In this document: one piece after another, positions 8,701 through 17,168 of the stretch
How the letters are laid out: every line of letters starts with the position of its first letter
How positions within the stretch are numbered: position 1 is the stretch's first letter
Source: Photorhabdus cinerea
GTDB taxonomy: Bacteria; Pseudomonadota; Gammaproteobacteria; Enterobacterales; Enterobacteriaceae
Direction of reading: 5' to 3'
DNA: 64,000 nucleotides
Assembly (NCBI RefSeq): GCF_011189575.1
Contig: NZ_PUJW01000005.1
Location: 1 to 64,000 of the forward strand
The notes under the pieces: generated by a model
Told to the model about the DNA's origin: nothing
Database searches by the model: none
The model's input: the letters and a program-made list of their open reading frames with translations, nothing else
Translations under genes and position numbers: made by a program

Positions 8701-8969
8701 GTATTACACCTTATTTATAAAGTAGAAAATGTTAAGGAAAACTCCTGTATATGAGAAACGATTTTTGAAAAATCAATCGTTTAACTAACCATAGTATTGT
8801 ATCTGTTTAATACTATTTGGCAAGGAATGCGGTGATACTCCGTTTAGGGTAGGTAACCGTCACCCACCAGTAATAGGATGTCTACATTCAAAATGCTCGT
8901 GTAGTATTTATAAATGGCAACTTGATATAAACTAATTAGTAATTTTACATGGTATTAAGAGGTTCTCTT

Positions 8970-9626
8970 ATGTTTACTGGTATCGTTCAGGGAAAGGCAC
9001 TATTGGTTGCTGTTGATGAAAAAAATAATTTCCGGACTCATGTGGTTAAATTCCCGGCTGAGTTATTGCCAGGCATTGAAACGGGAGCGTCAGTTGCCAA
9101 TAACGGTTGTTGTCTGACAGTGACCAAAGTAGAAGGTGATAAGATCAGTTTCGATTTAATGAAAGAGACTCTGCGCCTGACCAATCTGGGTGATTTACAG
9201 GTAGGGGATTATGTAAACCTGGAGAGGGCGGTTAAATTTGGTGATGAAATTGGCGGGCATTTGATGTCCGGTCATATCGTCACTGTTGCTGAGATATCCA
9301 AGATTTTCACTTCAGAAAATAATCATCAAATATGGTTTCGTATCCACGATAAGCAGTTGATGAAATATATCCTGCATAAAGGGTTCATCGGCATTGATGG
9401 CATTAGTTTGACAGTTGGTGATGTGGTCAATAATCGTTTTTGTGTTCACCTTATTCCTGAAACATTGGAACGCACAGCATTGGGTAAAAAACGTCTTGGT
9501 CAGAAAGTGAATATTGAGATTGATCCTCAGACTCAGGCGATCGTTGATACCGTAGAACGGGTTCTTGCTCAGAAAGAGCAGGAAAAAATTATCGCTCAAC
9601 ATCCAGTGATTGTTCTTGATGAATAG
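8970..9626 (+). CDS. ribC: Riboflavin synthase, alpha subunit
   Basis: A 218-residue enzyme that dismutates two 6,7-dimethyl-8-ribityllumazine molecules into riboflavin. Two lumazine-binding repeats are evident: MFTGIVQGKA with NNGCCLTVTKVEGDKISFDL, and GDEIGGHLMSGHIV with FIGIDGISLTVGDV. An in-frame ATG at 8949 adds seven residues, but AAGAGG at 8956-8961 and the universal MFTGIVQ start support 8970. The E. coli protein is 213 residues; this one has a slightly longer C-terminus. No FMN riboswitch is visible in the leader. In E. coli its convergent neighbour is cfa; here two accessory genes intervene. Some sources name this gene ribE. Confidence 0.95.
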   Translation: MFTGIVQGKALLVAVDEKNNFRTHVVKFPAELLPGIETGASVANNGCCLTVTKVEGDKISFDLMKETLRLTNLGDLQVGDYVNLERAVKFGDEIGGHLMSGHIVTVAEISKIFTSENNHQIWFRIHDKQLMKYILHKGFIGIDGISLTVGDVVNNRFCVHLIPETLERTALGKKRLGQKVNIEIDPQTQAIVDTVERVLAQKEQEKIIAQHPVIVLDE

Positions 9627-9641
9627 TTGATAAATAAATGA

Positions 9642-9668
9642 AAAGCTACAGGGTGTTCTTGTAGCTTT
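9642..9668 (+). terminator. Probable ribC terminator
   Basis: A 9-bp stem aaagctaca / tgtagcttt with a 9-base loop, 15 bases after the ribC stop. The following sequence is T-containing (aaactttaag) but not a clean T-run. Confidence 0.65.
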
Positions 9669-9877
9669 AAACTTTAAGCTGATAAGGATGTGTCATTAAG
9701 TCAGTACCGAAGAATCGTTGAGCTTATCGATGATGAAGAGATGAAGCTTTGTGATTTCTATTGCAGTATCTTGTGTATTATGTTAATTAATATAATTGCT
9801 ATTTGTTATTATATTGTTAATTTTTCTTCTTGCAAAGTGCAAGTTAACCGTATCACTGTATTTTTAGAGGCTATTGT

Positions 9878-9991
9878 ATGGAAAACACACTTGAGTTAGA
9901 TGAGTGGCTTGAAGAACCTACACATGATGATGCTGTTGAAATGATGAATGCACAAGCTGTCGTACCTTTCGGTACGGCCCTTTGGCCTTAA
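9878..9991 (+). CDS. Candidate RiPP precursor peptide (37 codons)
   Basis: The ATG at 9878 has a well-placed TAGAGG at 9865-9870 and opens a 37-codon frame ending TAA. The first ~27 residues are acidic (nine Asp/Glu, including LDEWLEEPTHDDAVEMM). The last ten, VVPFGTALWP, are uncharged and end Trp-Pro. An acidic leader joined to a short hydrophobic/aromatic core is the usual form of a ribosomally made, post-translationally modified peptide precursor. A stable hairpin and then an M29-metallopeptidase-like gene follow. The alternative is a regulatory leader peptide for that gene. No homologue is known to me; precursor status is inference from size, composition and context. Confidence 0.6.
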   Translation: MENTLELDEWLEEPTHDDAVEMMNAQAVVPFGTALWP

Positions 9992-10008
9992 CGGTTATTA
10001 GTCATATA

Positions 10009-10033
10009 AAGTAAGGGGAGTTTCCCCTTACTT
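10009..10033 (+). promoter_or_regulatory. Stable intercistronic hairpin
   Basis: An uninterrupted 11-bp stem (aagtaagggga / tccccttactt) with a 3-base loop, between the candidate peptide and the M29-like gene. On the plus strand it is followed by AAAAATAAA, not a T-run, so it is more likely an mRNA-stabilising or partial-attenuation element than a full terminator. Such elements often raise precursor over enzyme transcripts in peptide operons. Confidence 0.6.
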
Positions 10034-10055
10034 AAAAATAAACAGGATTGCTCTT

Positions 10056-11033
10056 ATGGATAGAAGTCTCGGAAATATGTATCGCTGTTTATCGTACCAT
10101 CCTGCAATTTCGGATAAAGTAAGAAATGATGAATGCATCAACTTATTTATTGGATCTGATATTGAACATGGTGATATTGCGCAAAAAATGCATGTGTACG
10201 AAAAGAATTTCAAAGTAGAATCCGATTTTATTTTTTTAGAAGAAGCATCTGTTGATGATGTAAAACAGAAAATATCCGATTGCGATTTATTTATTTTTCT
10301 TTACGCATCATCAACATTAAAAAATGTATCTCCACAAGGTCCGGAATATTTAATTAAAATAAAACGCTTTATTACTGAATCATGGAAAAAATCAGTACTA
10401 TTTAAAGATTATGGTTCTCATTTCATTGAAGCATTTAGCGAGTTACAAGAATCAATAGCAGAAAGAAATAAAAAACTTATTGAACTATTGAATCGATCGC
10501 AAAAAATTCAATATACGGATAATAAAGGGAATTCAATTACAGGTTATTTAGATAAAGATCATAAATGGACTTCTATTGATGGAAGTGGAAATCCTGATGT
10601 TGTTCCTGGAGAAATAGCGAGTCATATAAAGAACCTTAATGGCAACGTTAGTTTCAGTGGTACCTTTTTGAGTACTGCACCATTTGCCATAAAATATGGG
10701 GTTGTCAATGATATGATGACTATAAATATAAAGAATGGTGAAATTATTGGGTTTGATTGTGACAATGCTGAATTCAACCGGGATTTTAATTTATATCTAA
10801 ATCATAATCACAGTAATAGAATTGTTGAAGAGTTTGGTATTGGTACCAACACGGGAGTTAAATCACTCTACGGCAGAAATGCGGGTTTTGAAGAAAGGCA
10901 TCCTGGTTTACATCTTGGTTTAGGTGGTGGAGTAAAGGGAAGCCATCATTTAGATTTGATCTTTTCTAATGGAAAAATCGCGTTTGATCAAACAACCGTT
11001 TTTGATAATGGTTATATTGGTTATTTTAGATAG
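10056..11033 (+). CDS. M29 (aminopeptidase T)-like metallopeptidase-fold protein
   Basis: A 325-residue protein, shorter than the ~400 residues usual for M29 aminopeptidases. The C-terminal half carries the family's motif order: VVPGEIASH (182-190), GTFLST, EEFGIGTN (258-265), FEERHPGLHLGLGGG (278-292) and SHHLDLIF (296-303). Candidate metal ligands are Glu258/259, Glu279/280, His286, His297/298 and Asp300. The N-terminal ~150 residues are divergent and Lys/Glu-rich. It follows a putative precursor peptide, so it may bind or trim that peptide; from memory, the crocagin pathway uses truncated M29-like proteins (CgnB/CgnE) that bind the precursor. Whether it is an active peptidase cannot be told. 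AT-rich codon use differs from flanking ribC and cfa, suggesting acquisition. Confidence 0.65.
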   Translation: MDRSLGNMYRCLSYHPAISDKVRNDECINLFIGSDIEHGDIAQKMHVYEKNFKVESDFIFLEEASVDDVKQKISDCDLFIFLYASSTLKNVSPQGPEYLIKIKRFITESWKKSVLFKDYGSHFIEAFSELQESIAERNKKLIELLNRSQKIQYTDNKGNSITGYLDKDHKWTSIDGSGNPDVVPGEIASHIKNLNGNVSFSGTFLSTAPFAIKYGVVNDMMTINIKNGEIIGFDCDNAEFNRDFNLYLNHNHSNRIVEEFGIGTNTGVKSLYGRNAGFEERHPGLHLGLGGGVKGSHHLDLIFSNGKIAFDQTTVFDNGYIGYFR

Positions 11034-11172
11034 CGAAGGGTGATTATATTTTTAATATTAAAGAAATTATTTTCATAAGTATTTAAACAGTATAATCATA
11101 TCAAAATCCTCCTTTTAATATTTAAAGATCTGAAATCGATTTCTTATATTGTTTAAACTTAGTTAATTAGAA

Positions 11173-11196
11173 GCTACAGCGGTATTCCACTGTAGC
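11173..11196. terminator. Bidirectional hairpin, M29-like gene / cfa
   Basis: A 10-bp stem gctacagcgg / ccactgtagc with one G-U-type mismatch and a 4-base loop, in the convergent gap just after cfa. T-rich flanks on both strands are weak. Its stem shares the GCTACA core with the hairpin after ribC. Confidence 0.6.
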
Positions 11197-11206
11197 CTTT
11201 GATTAA

Positions 11207-12358
11207 TTAGCGGGTGACTCGTAATCCACCTTCAATACCTTTTTGACTGAACATTATCTGCCATAGTTGAATATCGCGGGCACGAAATGCACCTGCACTA
11301 GCATTTAGGTAATAGCTGAACATACGTTTAAATCTTGGGTTATAGTTGTCTTGTATTTCAGGCCAACTGGCAATAAACCGTTCATACCAAGCCATCAATG
11401 TGCGGTCATAATCTGCTCCAAAATTATGCCAATCTTCCATAACAAAATGGCTTTTACTAGTATGTGCTATTTGTTCAATAGAAGGTATACAACCATTAGG
11501 GAAAATATATTTGCTAACCCACGGATCAGCACTGATTTTATCTCTGCTGGAACCAATGGTATGCAACAGGAATAAGCCATCAGGTTTCAGGTTTCTTTTA
11601 ACAACCTCGAAGTAAGTTGAATAATTCTTAGGCCCGACGTGTTCAAACATACCGACAGAAACAATCCTGTCGAACTGCTGATGTAATTTCCGATAATCTG
11701 TCAGAATAATGTTTACGTCCAGATCAGTACATTGTTCCTGTGCATATTTCTGTTGTTCCGTAGAGATGGTTACACCTGTTACGGAAACACCATAGTTTTT
11801 TGCAGCATAAGCGGATAATCCCCCCCAACCACAACCAATATCCAGCAGGGTCATCCCTTGAGAGAGTTCTAATTTCTCGCAAATGAGTTTCAACTTATCA
11901 AGTTGAGCTTGTTCCAGTGTTTCAGCTTGCTTCCAGTATCCACAGGAATATTGCATATGAGAGTCAAGCATACGGGTGAAAAGATCATTACCTAAATTAT
12001 AATGTTTATGACCTACAATCCATGCCCGTTTTGGGGTTTGCAGATTACGCAAACGGGTTATTGCGATTTTTAGTATGTCTTTGAGGCTATTAGGCATTTT
12101 ATTTTCTAATCCAGAGCGTAAAACGCGATAAAAGAAAATATCTAACCGTTCACAATCCCACCAGCCATCCATATAACTTTCACCTAATCCCATTGATCCC
12201 TGTTGTAAAACTCTTTTATAGAAGTCAGGATTTTTTACCTGGATATCATAAGGATTGTGACCATTAACCTGTATACCTGCTTCTTGTAGCATTTCATTGG
12301 CAATCTTCTGCCAGGAGTTAGTGACGACTTGCTGGTTTCCGATATAGGATGAACTCAT
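11207..12358 (-). CDS. cfa: Cyclopropane-fatty-acyl-phospholipid synthase
   Basis: A 383-residue SAM-dependent enzyme that adds a methylene bridge to unsaturated acyl chains of membrane phospholipids, typically on entry to stationary phase and under acid stress. The N-terminal domain has GLGESYMDGWWDCERLDIFFYRVL. The SAM-binding motif is LLDIGCGWGGLSAYAA at about residues 164-179, followed by VTISTEQQKYA and IVSVGMFEHVG. The C-terminal QIMFSQKG end is normal. The E. coli enzyme is 382 residues. In E. coli ribC is the immediate convergent neighbour; here the peptide/M29 locus sits between. Confidence 0.97.
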   Translation of the reverse strand: MSSSYIGNQQVVTNSWQKIANEMLQEAGIQVNGHNPYDIQVKNPDFYKRVLQQGSMGLGESYMDGWWDCERLDIFFYRVLRSGLENKMPNSLKDILKIAITRLRNLQTPKRAWIVGHKHYNLGNDLFTRMLDSHMQYSCGYWKQAETLEQAQLDKLKLICEKLELSQGMTLLDIGCGWGGLSAYAAKNYGVSVTGVTISTEQQKYAQEQCTDLDVNIILTDYRKLHQQFDRIVSVGMFEHVGPKNYSTYFEVVKRNLKPDGLFLLHTIGSSRDKISADPWVSKYIFPNGCIPSIEQIAHTSKSHFVMEDWHNFGADYDRTLMAWYERFIASWPEIQDNYNPRFKRMFSYYLNASAGAFRARDIQLWQIMFSQKGIEGGLRVTR

Positions 12359-12591
12359 ATACTCTCCAACGTTAAGGTGATGGAATTATTGAGGAGCTCG
12401 TTTTAGCTAATTAAAGCAGAATGCGAGAACGCAAGATGCAAAACGTTAAAGCGAAAAACCCTAAATATGACTAATCCATAAGTTTAATCAGAGCGGCCAT
12501 TGCTCCTGAAAACCTCAAATTCCAGATTATCAGAATTTAGAATAAGGAATTAGTATGAGTATAAAAGCGTAAAATTGTTTCATCAATTAAT

Positions 12592-12633
12592 AAATAAAGA
12601 CTGTAATTAATTGAATATTAACAGTCTTTATTT
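12592..12633. terminator. AT-rich hairpin after punC
   Basis: A 13-bp stem aaataaagactgt / acagtctttattt with a 16-base loop, 20 bases beyond the punC stop. No clean T-run, but it is the only termination-like structure between punC and cfa. Confidence 0.5.
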
Positions 12634-12653
12634 GATTAATACTTTGATTAATG

Positions 12654-13865
12654 TCAGGAATGTTGTTCAGTAGCTTGCATGCAGCGGTCAGGTTTTTTTT
12701 TCCACTGTATAAAATATCCTAATGACATTAACACAATGGTAGAAGCCATAACCGCTGTTGTTGATACCAATGGATTGCCGATAAGTGGATTGTCGATAAA
12801 TGCTGAAACAATCAGACTAGCAATAAAACAAAGCCCTAATTGAAGCGTATTTTGCAATGCTGCTGCTTTTCCACTGTCTTGTGGATAAGCGGATAAAGCA
12901 TTTGCTACCGCTATCGGATATGAAGCACCATTCATTGCTGCCATAAAACAGAAAGGTATCAGAATTATGAGCAGGGTAGGTTCGCTGAATTTTGCAATGA
13001 AATACAGTGCAATCATGCTGACAGCATAACCAGCCAATAGATAAGGGAAAACAATCTCACTTTTTATTTTAGTTAAAATGCTGCGGCACCCATAACCTCC
13101 TATCATAAAGGCCAATGTTTGTGGTACGTAACTCAGACCTATGTCATTCGGGTTATATCCCATCTCACTAAGAATAACAGGCGAGCCTGTTAACCAGGCA
13201 AAAAAGCCAGCGCTGCATGATGCAAATATTAGAACATTGCCACTGAACATCGGTGATCTAAGTAACGTAAAGAAAGATACATTACTCGTCTGCGTTTGAG
13301 CCTGACTCTTTCTACGATTTTCTTGCAGGAATAGAGTCGATAACAGTAGCAAGAGTGTCATTGCCATTAATACCAGGAAGATTATGCGCCAACCGCCATG
13401 TTGTAACAGCCATGCTCCCATCAAAGGCGCCAGAGCAGGGGAAAGGGCAACCAGAGGCATAATCGTTGCAAAAACGCGTTTGGTACGATTGCTATCATAA
13501 CGATCAATAACGAGTGCTTGCCATGAGACGGCAGCTGAACAAACACCTACGGCTTGGATAAAACGCAACACTAAAAGTTGAGAGGCGTCTGTTATCCAAA
13601 TCATGCCCAGACAGCTAATAGAAAATATTGATAACCCGATGATGATGATAGGCTTTCTTCCAAAGCGATCGGAAAGAGGTCCCCATAGAAGCTGAGCAAA
13701 GGCAAAACCTGCAAGAAAGATGCTCAGGCTGGCACTGATTGCTCCAGCCGACGTACCTAATTCTTGTTGCATAGAGCCGAAAGCTGGCAGATACATATCA
13801 ATAGCCAGATAACCTAGCATACTCAAGCCTGCAAGGTAGAACATGAACTGACTTGAGTTTTTCAT
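12654..13865 (-). CDS. punC: Bcr/CflA-type MFS transporter PunC (YdhC), purine nucleoside uptake
   Basis: A 403-residue major-facilitator protein with twelve hydrophobic segments. FAFAQLLWGPLSDRFGRKPI is the MFS motif between helices 2 and 3. It aligns along its length with E. coli YdhC/PunC, described as a purine nucleoside (adenosine) transporter under PunR. An upstream ATG at 13889 is in frame, but the E. coli start aligns with the ATG at 13865 (MKNSSQF), which has a purine-rich AAAGAGAAT upstream. It is divergent from punR, the arrangement expected for regulator and target. The exact substrate is transferred from E. coli. Confidence 0.88.
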   Translation of the reverse strand: MKNSSQFMFYLAGLSMLGYLAIDMYLPAFGSMQQELGTSAGAISASLSIFLAGFAFAQLLWGPLSDRFGRKPIIIIGLSIFSISCLGMIWITDASQLLVLRFIQAVGVCSAAVSWQALVIDRYDSNRTKRVFATIMPLVALSPALAPLMGAWLLQHGGWRIIFLVLMAMTLLLLLSTLFLQENRRKSQAQTQTSNVSFFTLLRSPMFSGNVLIFASCSAGFFAWLTGSPVILSEMGYNPNDIGLSYVPQTLAFMIGGYGCRSILTKIKSEIVFPYLLAGYAVSMIALYFIAKFSEPTLLIILIPFCFMAAMNGASYPIAVANALSAYPQDSGKAAALQNTLQLGLCFIASLIVSAFIDNPLIGNPLVSTTAVMASTIVLMSLGYFIQWKKKPDRCMQATEQHS

Positions 13866-14012
13866 TTGATTATTCTCTTTGGATGTCATGATTGAAATAA
13901 CTTGCTGTGGTAAGTAGATAAGAACATTTGTACGTATTCTATATGCCGTGATTTTTACTTGTGAAACGGTAATATTTGCATAATGCTGTGAAAAAAATTG
14001 AAAGGTAAAATT

Positions 14013-14921
14013 ATGTGGTCAGAATATTCACTTGAAGTTGTGGATGCTGTTGCCAGAACAGGGAGTTTTAGTGCTGCTGCATCGGAACTTCATCGTGTTC
14101 CTTCTGCTGTCAGTTATACAGTAAGACAACTAGAAGAATGGCTTGCAGTTCCGCTATTTGAGCGTCGCCATCGGGATGTAGAATTAACCGAGGCTGGCAG
14201 TATTTTCATCAAAGAGGCTCGTGCTGTTATCAAAAAGATGATTGACACTCGTCATCAATGCCAACAGGTTGCAAATGGTTGGAGAGGGCAATTCAGTATT
14301 GCTATTGACCGGGTGGTTAAACCAGAACGTAGTCGGCAGCTTATTCTTGATTTTTATCATCATTTTCCTGATGTGGAACTTTTTATCCATCAGGAAGTGT
14401 TTAATGGTGTATGGGATGCATTGGTGGATGGTCGGGTTGATGTTGCAATCGGCGCAACCCGGGTTGCGCCAGTAGGGGCAAGGTTCAGTTTTAGAGATAT
14501 GGGATTTATGCCTTGGCTATGTGTAGTAAGCGCGGGTCATGCTCTGGCTCAATTGCCCGGTCCGCTGTCTGATAATCAAATGCGACCTTATCCAAGTTTG
14601 TGTCTTGAAGATACCTCCCGAAATTTACCGAAGCGTGATACTTGGACTTTGGACAATCAGCGCAGATTGGTCGTCCCTGATTGGGAATCTGGCCTGGATT
14701 GTTTGCATGAAGGGTTATGTGTGGGAATGGTGCCAAAGCACAGGGCAATGCCGCTCATCCGACAGAAAAAGCTGGAAGCATTGGAATTGGTTCAGCCTTT
14801 GCCAGATAGTCCGTGCTGTCTGACATGGGCGCAAAATAGCCATTCTCCGGCATTAAGTTGGCTTCTCGGCTATCTTGGCGATAGTGAAACGCTTAATGCT
14901 GAATGGCTTCAGGAGGAGTAA
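14013..14921 (+). CDS. punR: LysR-type regulator PunR (YdhB)
   Basis: A 302-residue LysR-family activator. The N-terminal winged helix reads MWSEYSLEVVDAVARTGSFS, then RVPSAVSYTVRQLEEWLAVPLFERRHRDVELT, nearly as in E. coli. The C-terminal effector-binding domain has IAIDRVVKPERSRQLILDFY and FNGVWDALVDGRVDVAIGATR. A TTG at 13998 is in frame, but the conserved MWSEYS start supports 14013, with GAAAGG upstream. In E. coli PunR activates the divergent punC in response to purine nucleosides. It ends six bases from the convergent purR stop. Confidence 0.9.
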   Translation: MWSEYSLEVVDAVARTGSFSAAASELHRVPSAVSYTVRQLEEWLAVPLFERRHRDVELTEAGSIFIKEARAVIKKMIDTRHQCQQVANGWRGQFSIAIDRVVKPERSRQLILDFYHHFPDVELFIHQEVFNGVWDALVDGRVDVAIGATRVAPVGARFSFRDMGFMPWLCVVSAGHALAQLPGPLSDNQMRPYPSLCLEDTSRNLPKRDTWTLDNQRRLVVPDWESGLDCLHEGLCVGMVPKHRAMPLIRQKKLEALELVQPLPDSPCCLTWAQNSHSPALSWLLGYLGDSETLNAEWLQEE

Positions 14922-14927
14922 GGCAAA

Positions 14928-15953
14928 TTAACGACGATAGTCGATAAATGGGCCATCCGCGACGGAGCGGCGTTCAACCAGACGTGGATGTACTTCAATG
15001 ATTTGTGCATCTTCACGTTTATTGACTATTCTGTCTAGTAACATGGAAAAGGCCATTTGCCCCAAACGTTCTTTGGGTTGATGAATGGTTGTTAATGCCG
15101 GCGAGAAGTAACGGGCGTTGCGTACATTATCGTAACCGATCACCGAAATATCCTGTGGGACTCGTAATCCTAATTCATCCGCAGCACAAATAGCGCCCAT
15201 TGCCATAACATCCCCACCGCAGAAAACCGCAGTTGGACGCTGTTTTTGATTGAGAATTTGATGCATGGCTTTATAACCCGATTCAGGCTCAAAATCTCCC
15301 TGAACAATCCATTCTTCTCTGATTGGGATGCAGGCTTCTTTTAATGCTTTCAAGAATCCTTGATGGCGGCCACCACCGGTATTTCGTGCCAGGGGGCCAG
15401 GGATCGCACCAATATCACGATGGCCTCGTTCAATAAGATAACGACCAACGAGATAACCGCCGTGAAATGCGTTGTCAATAATAGTATCAGTGAAATCACC
15501 TCTGGCTTGCCCCCAATCCATGACGACCATCGGGATATTGCGATAATCTTCCAGCATTCCTAACAGTTGTTCCGGATATTCTGAACACATAATCAGTAAG
15601 CCATCCACACGCTTTTGTGCCAGCATGGCTAAATAGGCTTTCTGTTTATCAATATTGTTGTGTGAGTTACATAAAATCAACGTATAGCCTTTGCTGTAAC
15701 AACTATTTTCAACGGCTTCAATGATTTCAGCAAAATAGGGAGCTTCACTGGACGTTGCCAGTAAACCGATCGATTTGGTGTGGTTAACCTTCAAGCTGCG
15801 AGCAACTGCGCTGGGTGAATAATTCAGCTCTTTAATAGCCGCCCAAACCGCAGCCTTGGTATCTTCGGCGACAAAACGGGTTTTATTAATAACATGGGAT
15901 ACGGTAGTGGTTGAAACGCCAGCGTGTTTAGCCACATCTTTGATCGTTGCCAT
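14928..15953 (-). CDS. purR: Purine repressor PurR
   Basis: A 341-residue LacI-family repressor of purine biosynthesis that binds hypoxanthine or guanine as co-repressor. The HTH is at the N-terminus (MATIKDVAKHAGVSTTTVSH), followed by the hinge helix SPSAVARSLKVNHTKSIG and a periplasmic-binding-protein-like core. MDWGQARGDFTDTI, GFLKAL and IGYDNVRNARYFSPALTTIHQP match the effector domain. Length equals E. coli PurR (341). Confidence 0.97.
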   Translation of the reverse strand: MATIKDVAKHAGVSTTTVSHVINKTRFVAEDTKAAVWAAIKELNYSPSAVARSLKVNHTKSIGLLATSSEAPYFAEIIEAVENSCYSKGYTLILCNSHNNIDKQKAYLAMLAQKRVDGLLIMCSEYPEQLLGMLEDYRNIPMVVMDWGQARGDFTDTIIDNAFHGGYLVGRYLIERGHRDIGAIPGPLARNTGGGRHQGFLKALKEACIPIREEWIVQGDFEPESGYKAMHQILNQKQRPTAVFCGGDVMAMGAICAADELGLRVPQDISVIGYDNVRNARYFSPALTTIHQPKERLGQMAFSMLLDRIVNKREDAQIIEVHPRLVERRSVADGPFIDYRR

Positions 15954-15998
15954 GAGATAAAAGACTCCTGACCTTTTGGTCTAAATTTATAAATCTTT

Positions 15999-16014
15999 GT
16001 TAATCGTTTGCCAG
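15999..16014. promoter_or_regulatory. Candidate PUR box upstream of purR
   Basis: On the minus strand the sequence tggcaaacgattaac fits the PurR operator pattern around the central GCAAACG with a degenerate right half-site. It lies about 45 bases upstream of the purR start, a position compatible with the autoregulation known in E. coli. Confidence 0.45.
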
Positions 16015-16216
16015 TATCTTTGATACATAGGGAGCGTGGCAATTCTTTATCGATAAACATCGAATTTTGTCTGATCTGGCTCAAAAGTGAAAGCAATAAT
16101 CAATGTTATAAAATATGTGGTAATCGCTATTTTATGCTTTTTCCTTTCTGTAAGGATGATTAGCCATACCAATGAAAGGGTTTTGGGGCTATAAACTTTT
16201 ATTTTGAGGAGACGCT

Positions 16217-16309
16217 ATGGATACTGATTTAAAGCTTGGTTTATTGACCGTGGTGAGCACGTTGGCAATGATTGTCATTTTTGCTGCTCTTTGCTTAATT
16301 TTTGCCTGA
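16217..16309 (+). CDS. ynhF: Small membrane protein YnhF
   Basis: A 30-residue single-pass membrane protein starting MDTDLKLGLLTVV, then a hydrophobic helix rich in Ala, Ile and Leu, ending FA. A GAGGAG ribosome-binding site lies at 16206-16211. E. coli YnhF (29 residues, MSTDLKFSL...) lies in the same place near purR. Cellular role unknown. Confidence 0.85.
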   Translation: MDTDLKLGLLTVVSTLAMIVIFAALCLIFA

Positions 16310-16365
16310 TATCTTGAATTGATTAAGTAGTGTAGAGAAATTGAGCTTTATGTTAACAGGAAATA

Positions 16366-16395
16366 GGGCAGATGGTTTGAATGGATCATCTGCCC
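16366..16395 (-). terminator. sodB terminator
   Basis: A perfect 9-bp stem gggcagatg / catctgccc with a 12-base loop, about 40 bases beyond the sodB stop. On the minus strand it is followed by TATTTCC. Confidence 0.65.
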
Positions 16396-16436
16396 TTAAT
16401 GTTAGAGCGGGTAGTAATTAGTTGAATGAATAGCTA

Positions 16437-17015
16437 TTAAGCCAGGTTTTCTTCAACGAATTTCCAGTTAACCAATGTCCAGAAACTTTCCAGATATTTA
16501 GGGCGTGCATTACGATAATCGATGTAATATGCGTGTTCCCAAACATCAACAGTCAATATTGGTTTATCAGAAGAAGTCAAGGGAGGTGCTGCATTAGACG
16601 TATTCACAATAGCCAGACTGCCATCAGTTTTCTTAACCAGCCAGGTCCAACCGGAACCAAAATTTTTCACCGCTGCGTCGGTAAACTGTTGTTTGAATTC
16701 TGTAAAAGAACCGAATGATTTATTAATAATTTCAGCGATTTTACCTGTTGGTTCTCCACCGCCATTTGGAGACAAGCAGTGCCAGTAAAAAGTATGATTC
16801 CAAACTTGAGCAGCGTTGTTGAAAATGCCACCTTCAGAAGTTCTGATAATCTCTTCCAAAGACTTCCCAGCAAATTCGGTGTCTTTAATCAGATTATTCA
16901 GATTTACGACATAAGCATTATGGTGTTTACCATAGTGGTATTCCAGTGTTTCTGCGGAAATATGAGGTTCTAACGCATCTTTAGCGTAAGGCAGAGTGGG
17001 TAATTCAAATGACAT
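16437..17015 (-). CDS. sodB: Iron superoxide dismutase
   Basis: A 192-residue cytoplasmic Fe-SOD. Metal ligands are recognisable: His27 (EYHYGKHHNAY), the His of QVWNHTFYWHC near 74, and Asp/His in DVWEHAYYIDYRN near 157/161. The Gln-containing GGGEPTGKI region and AAVKNFGSGW are Fe-type. The frame continues upstream into an ERIC element, but MSFELPTLPYAKDAL with AAAAGGAG at 17021-17028 defines the start. The start region carries GCAATGTC, exactly complementary to the RyhB homologue at 34446-34453, so iron-dependent RNA repression is likely. Confidence 0.97.
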   Translation of the reverse strand: MSFELPTLPYAKDALEPHISAETLEYHYGKHHNAYVVNLNNLIKDTEFAGKSLEEIIRTSEGGIFNNAAQVWNHTFYWHCLSPNGGGEPTGKIAEIINKSFGSFTEFKQQFTDAAVKNFGSGWTWLVKKTDGSLAIVNTSNAAPPLTSSDKPILTVDVWEHAYYIDYRNARPKYLESFWTLVNWKFVEENLA

Positions 17016-17041
17016 TGCGTACTCCTTTTCATTTTGGGTTT

Positions 17042-17168
17042 TATACCCGTTATCTTTCAAGTTGCTTCTTTGTTGGCTGCACTCACTCACCCTGGTCACA
17101 TAGTTTGCTATGCTCCCGGGGATTCGCTCCCTTGCCGTCGCGATGCATCTTGAAATCCATAGGGTATA
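17042..17168. repeat. ERIC element, sodB upstream
   Basis: A 127-bp imperfect palindrome beginning TATACCCGTTATC and ending CATAGGGTATA. The central CCCGGGGATTCGCTCC and GGCTGCACTCACTCACC are typical of enterobacterial repetitive intergenic consensus sequences. It lies 27 bases upstream of the sodB start, so it may be in the sodB leader or promoter region. Three more copies occur in the window. Confidence 0.93.

Noticed and set aside
8701..8969. Possible FMN riboswitch before ribC
   Set aside because: The conserved RFN segments are not found; only ordinary leader sequence is seen.
9690..9899. 69-codon frame upstream of the candidate precursor
   Set aside because: Starts at GTG without a ribosome-binding site, overlaps the precursor start in another frame and reads like AT-rich non-coding DNA. 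A TATAAT at 9791-9796 suggests promoter instead.
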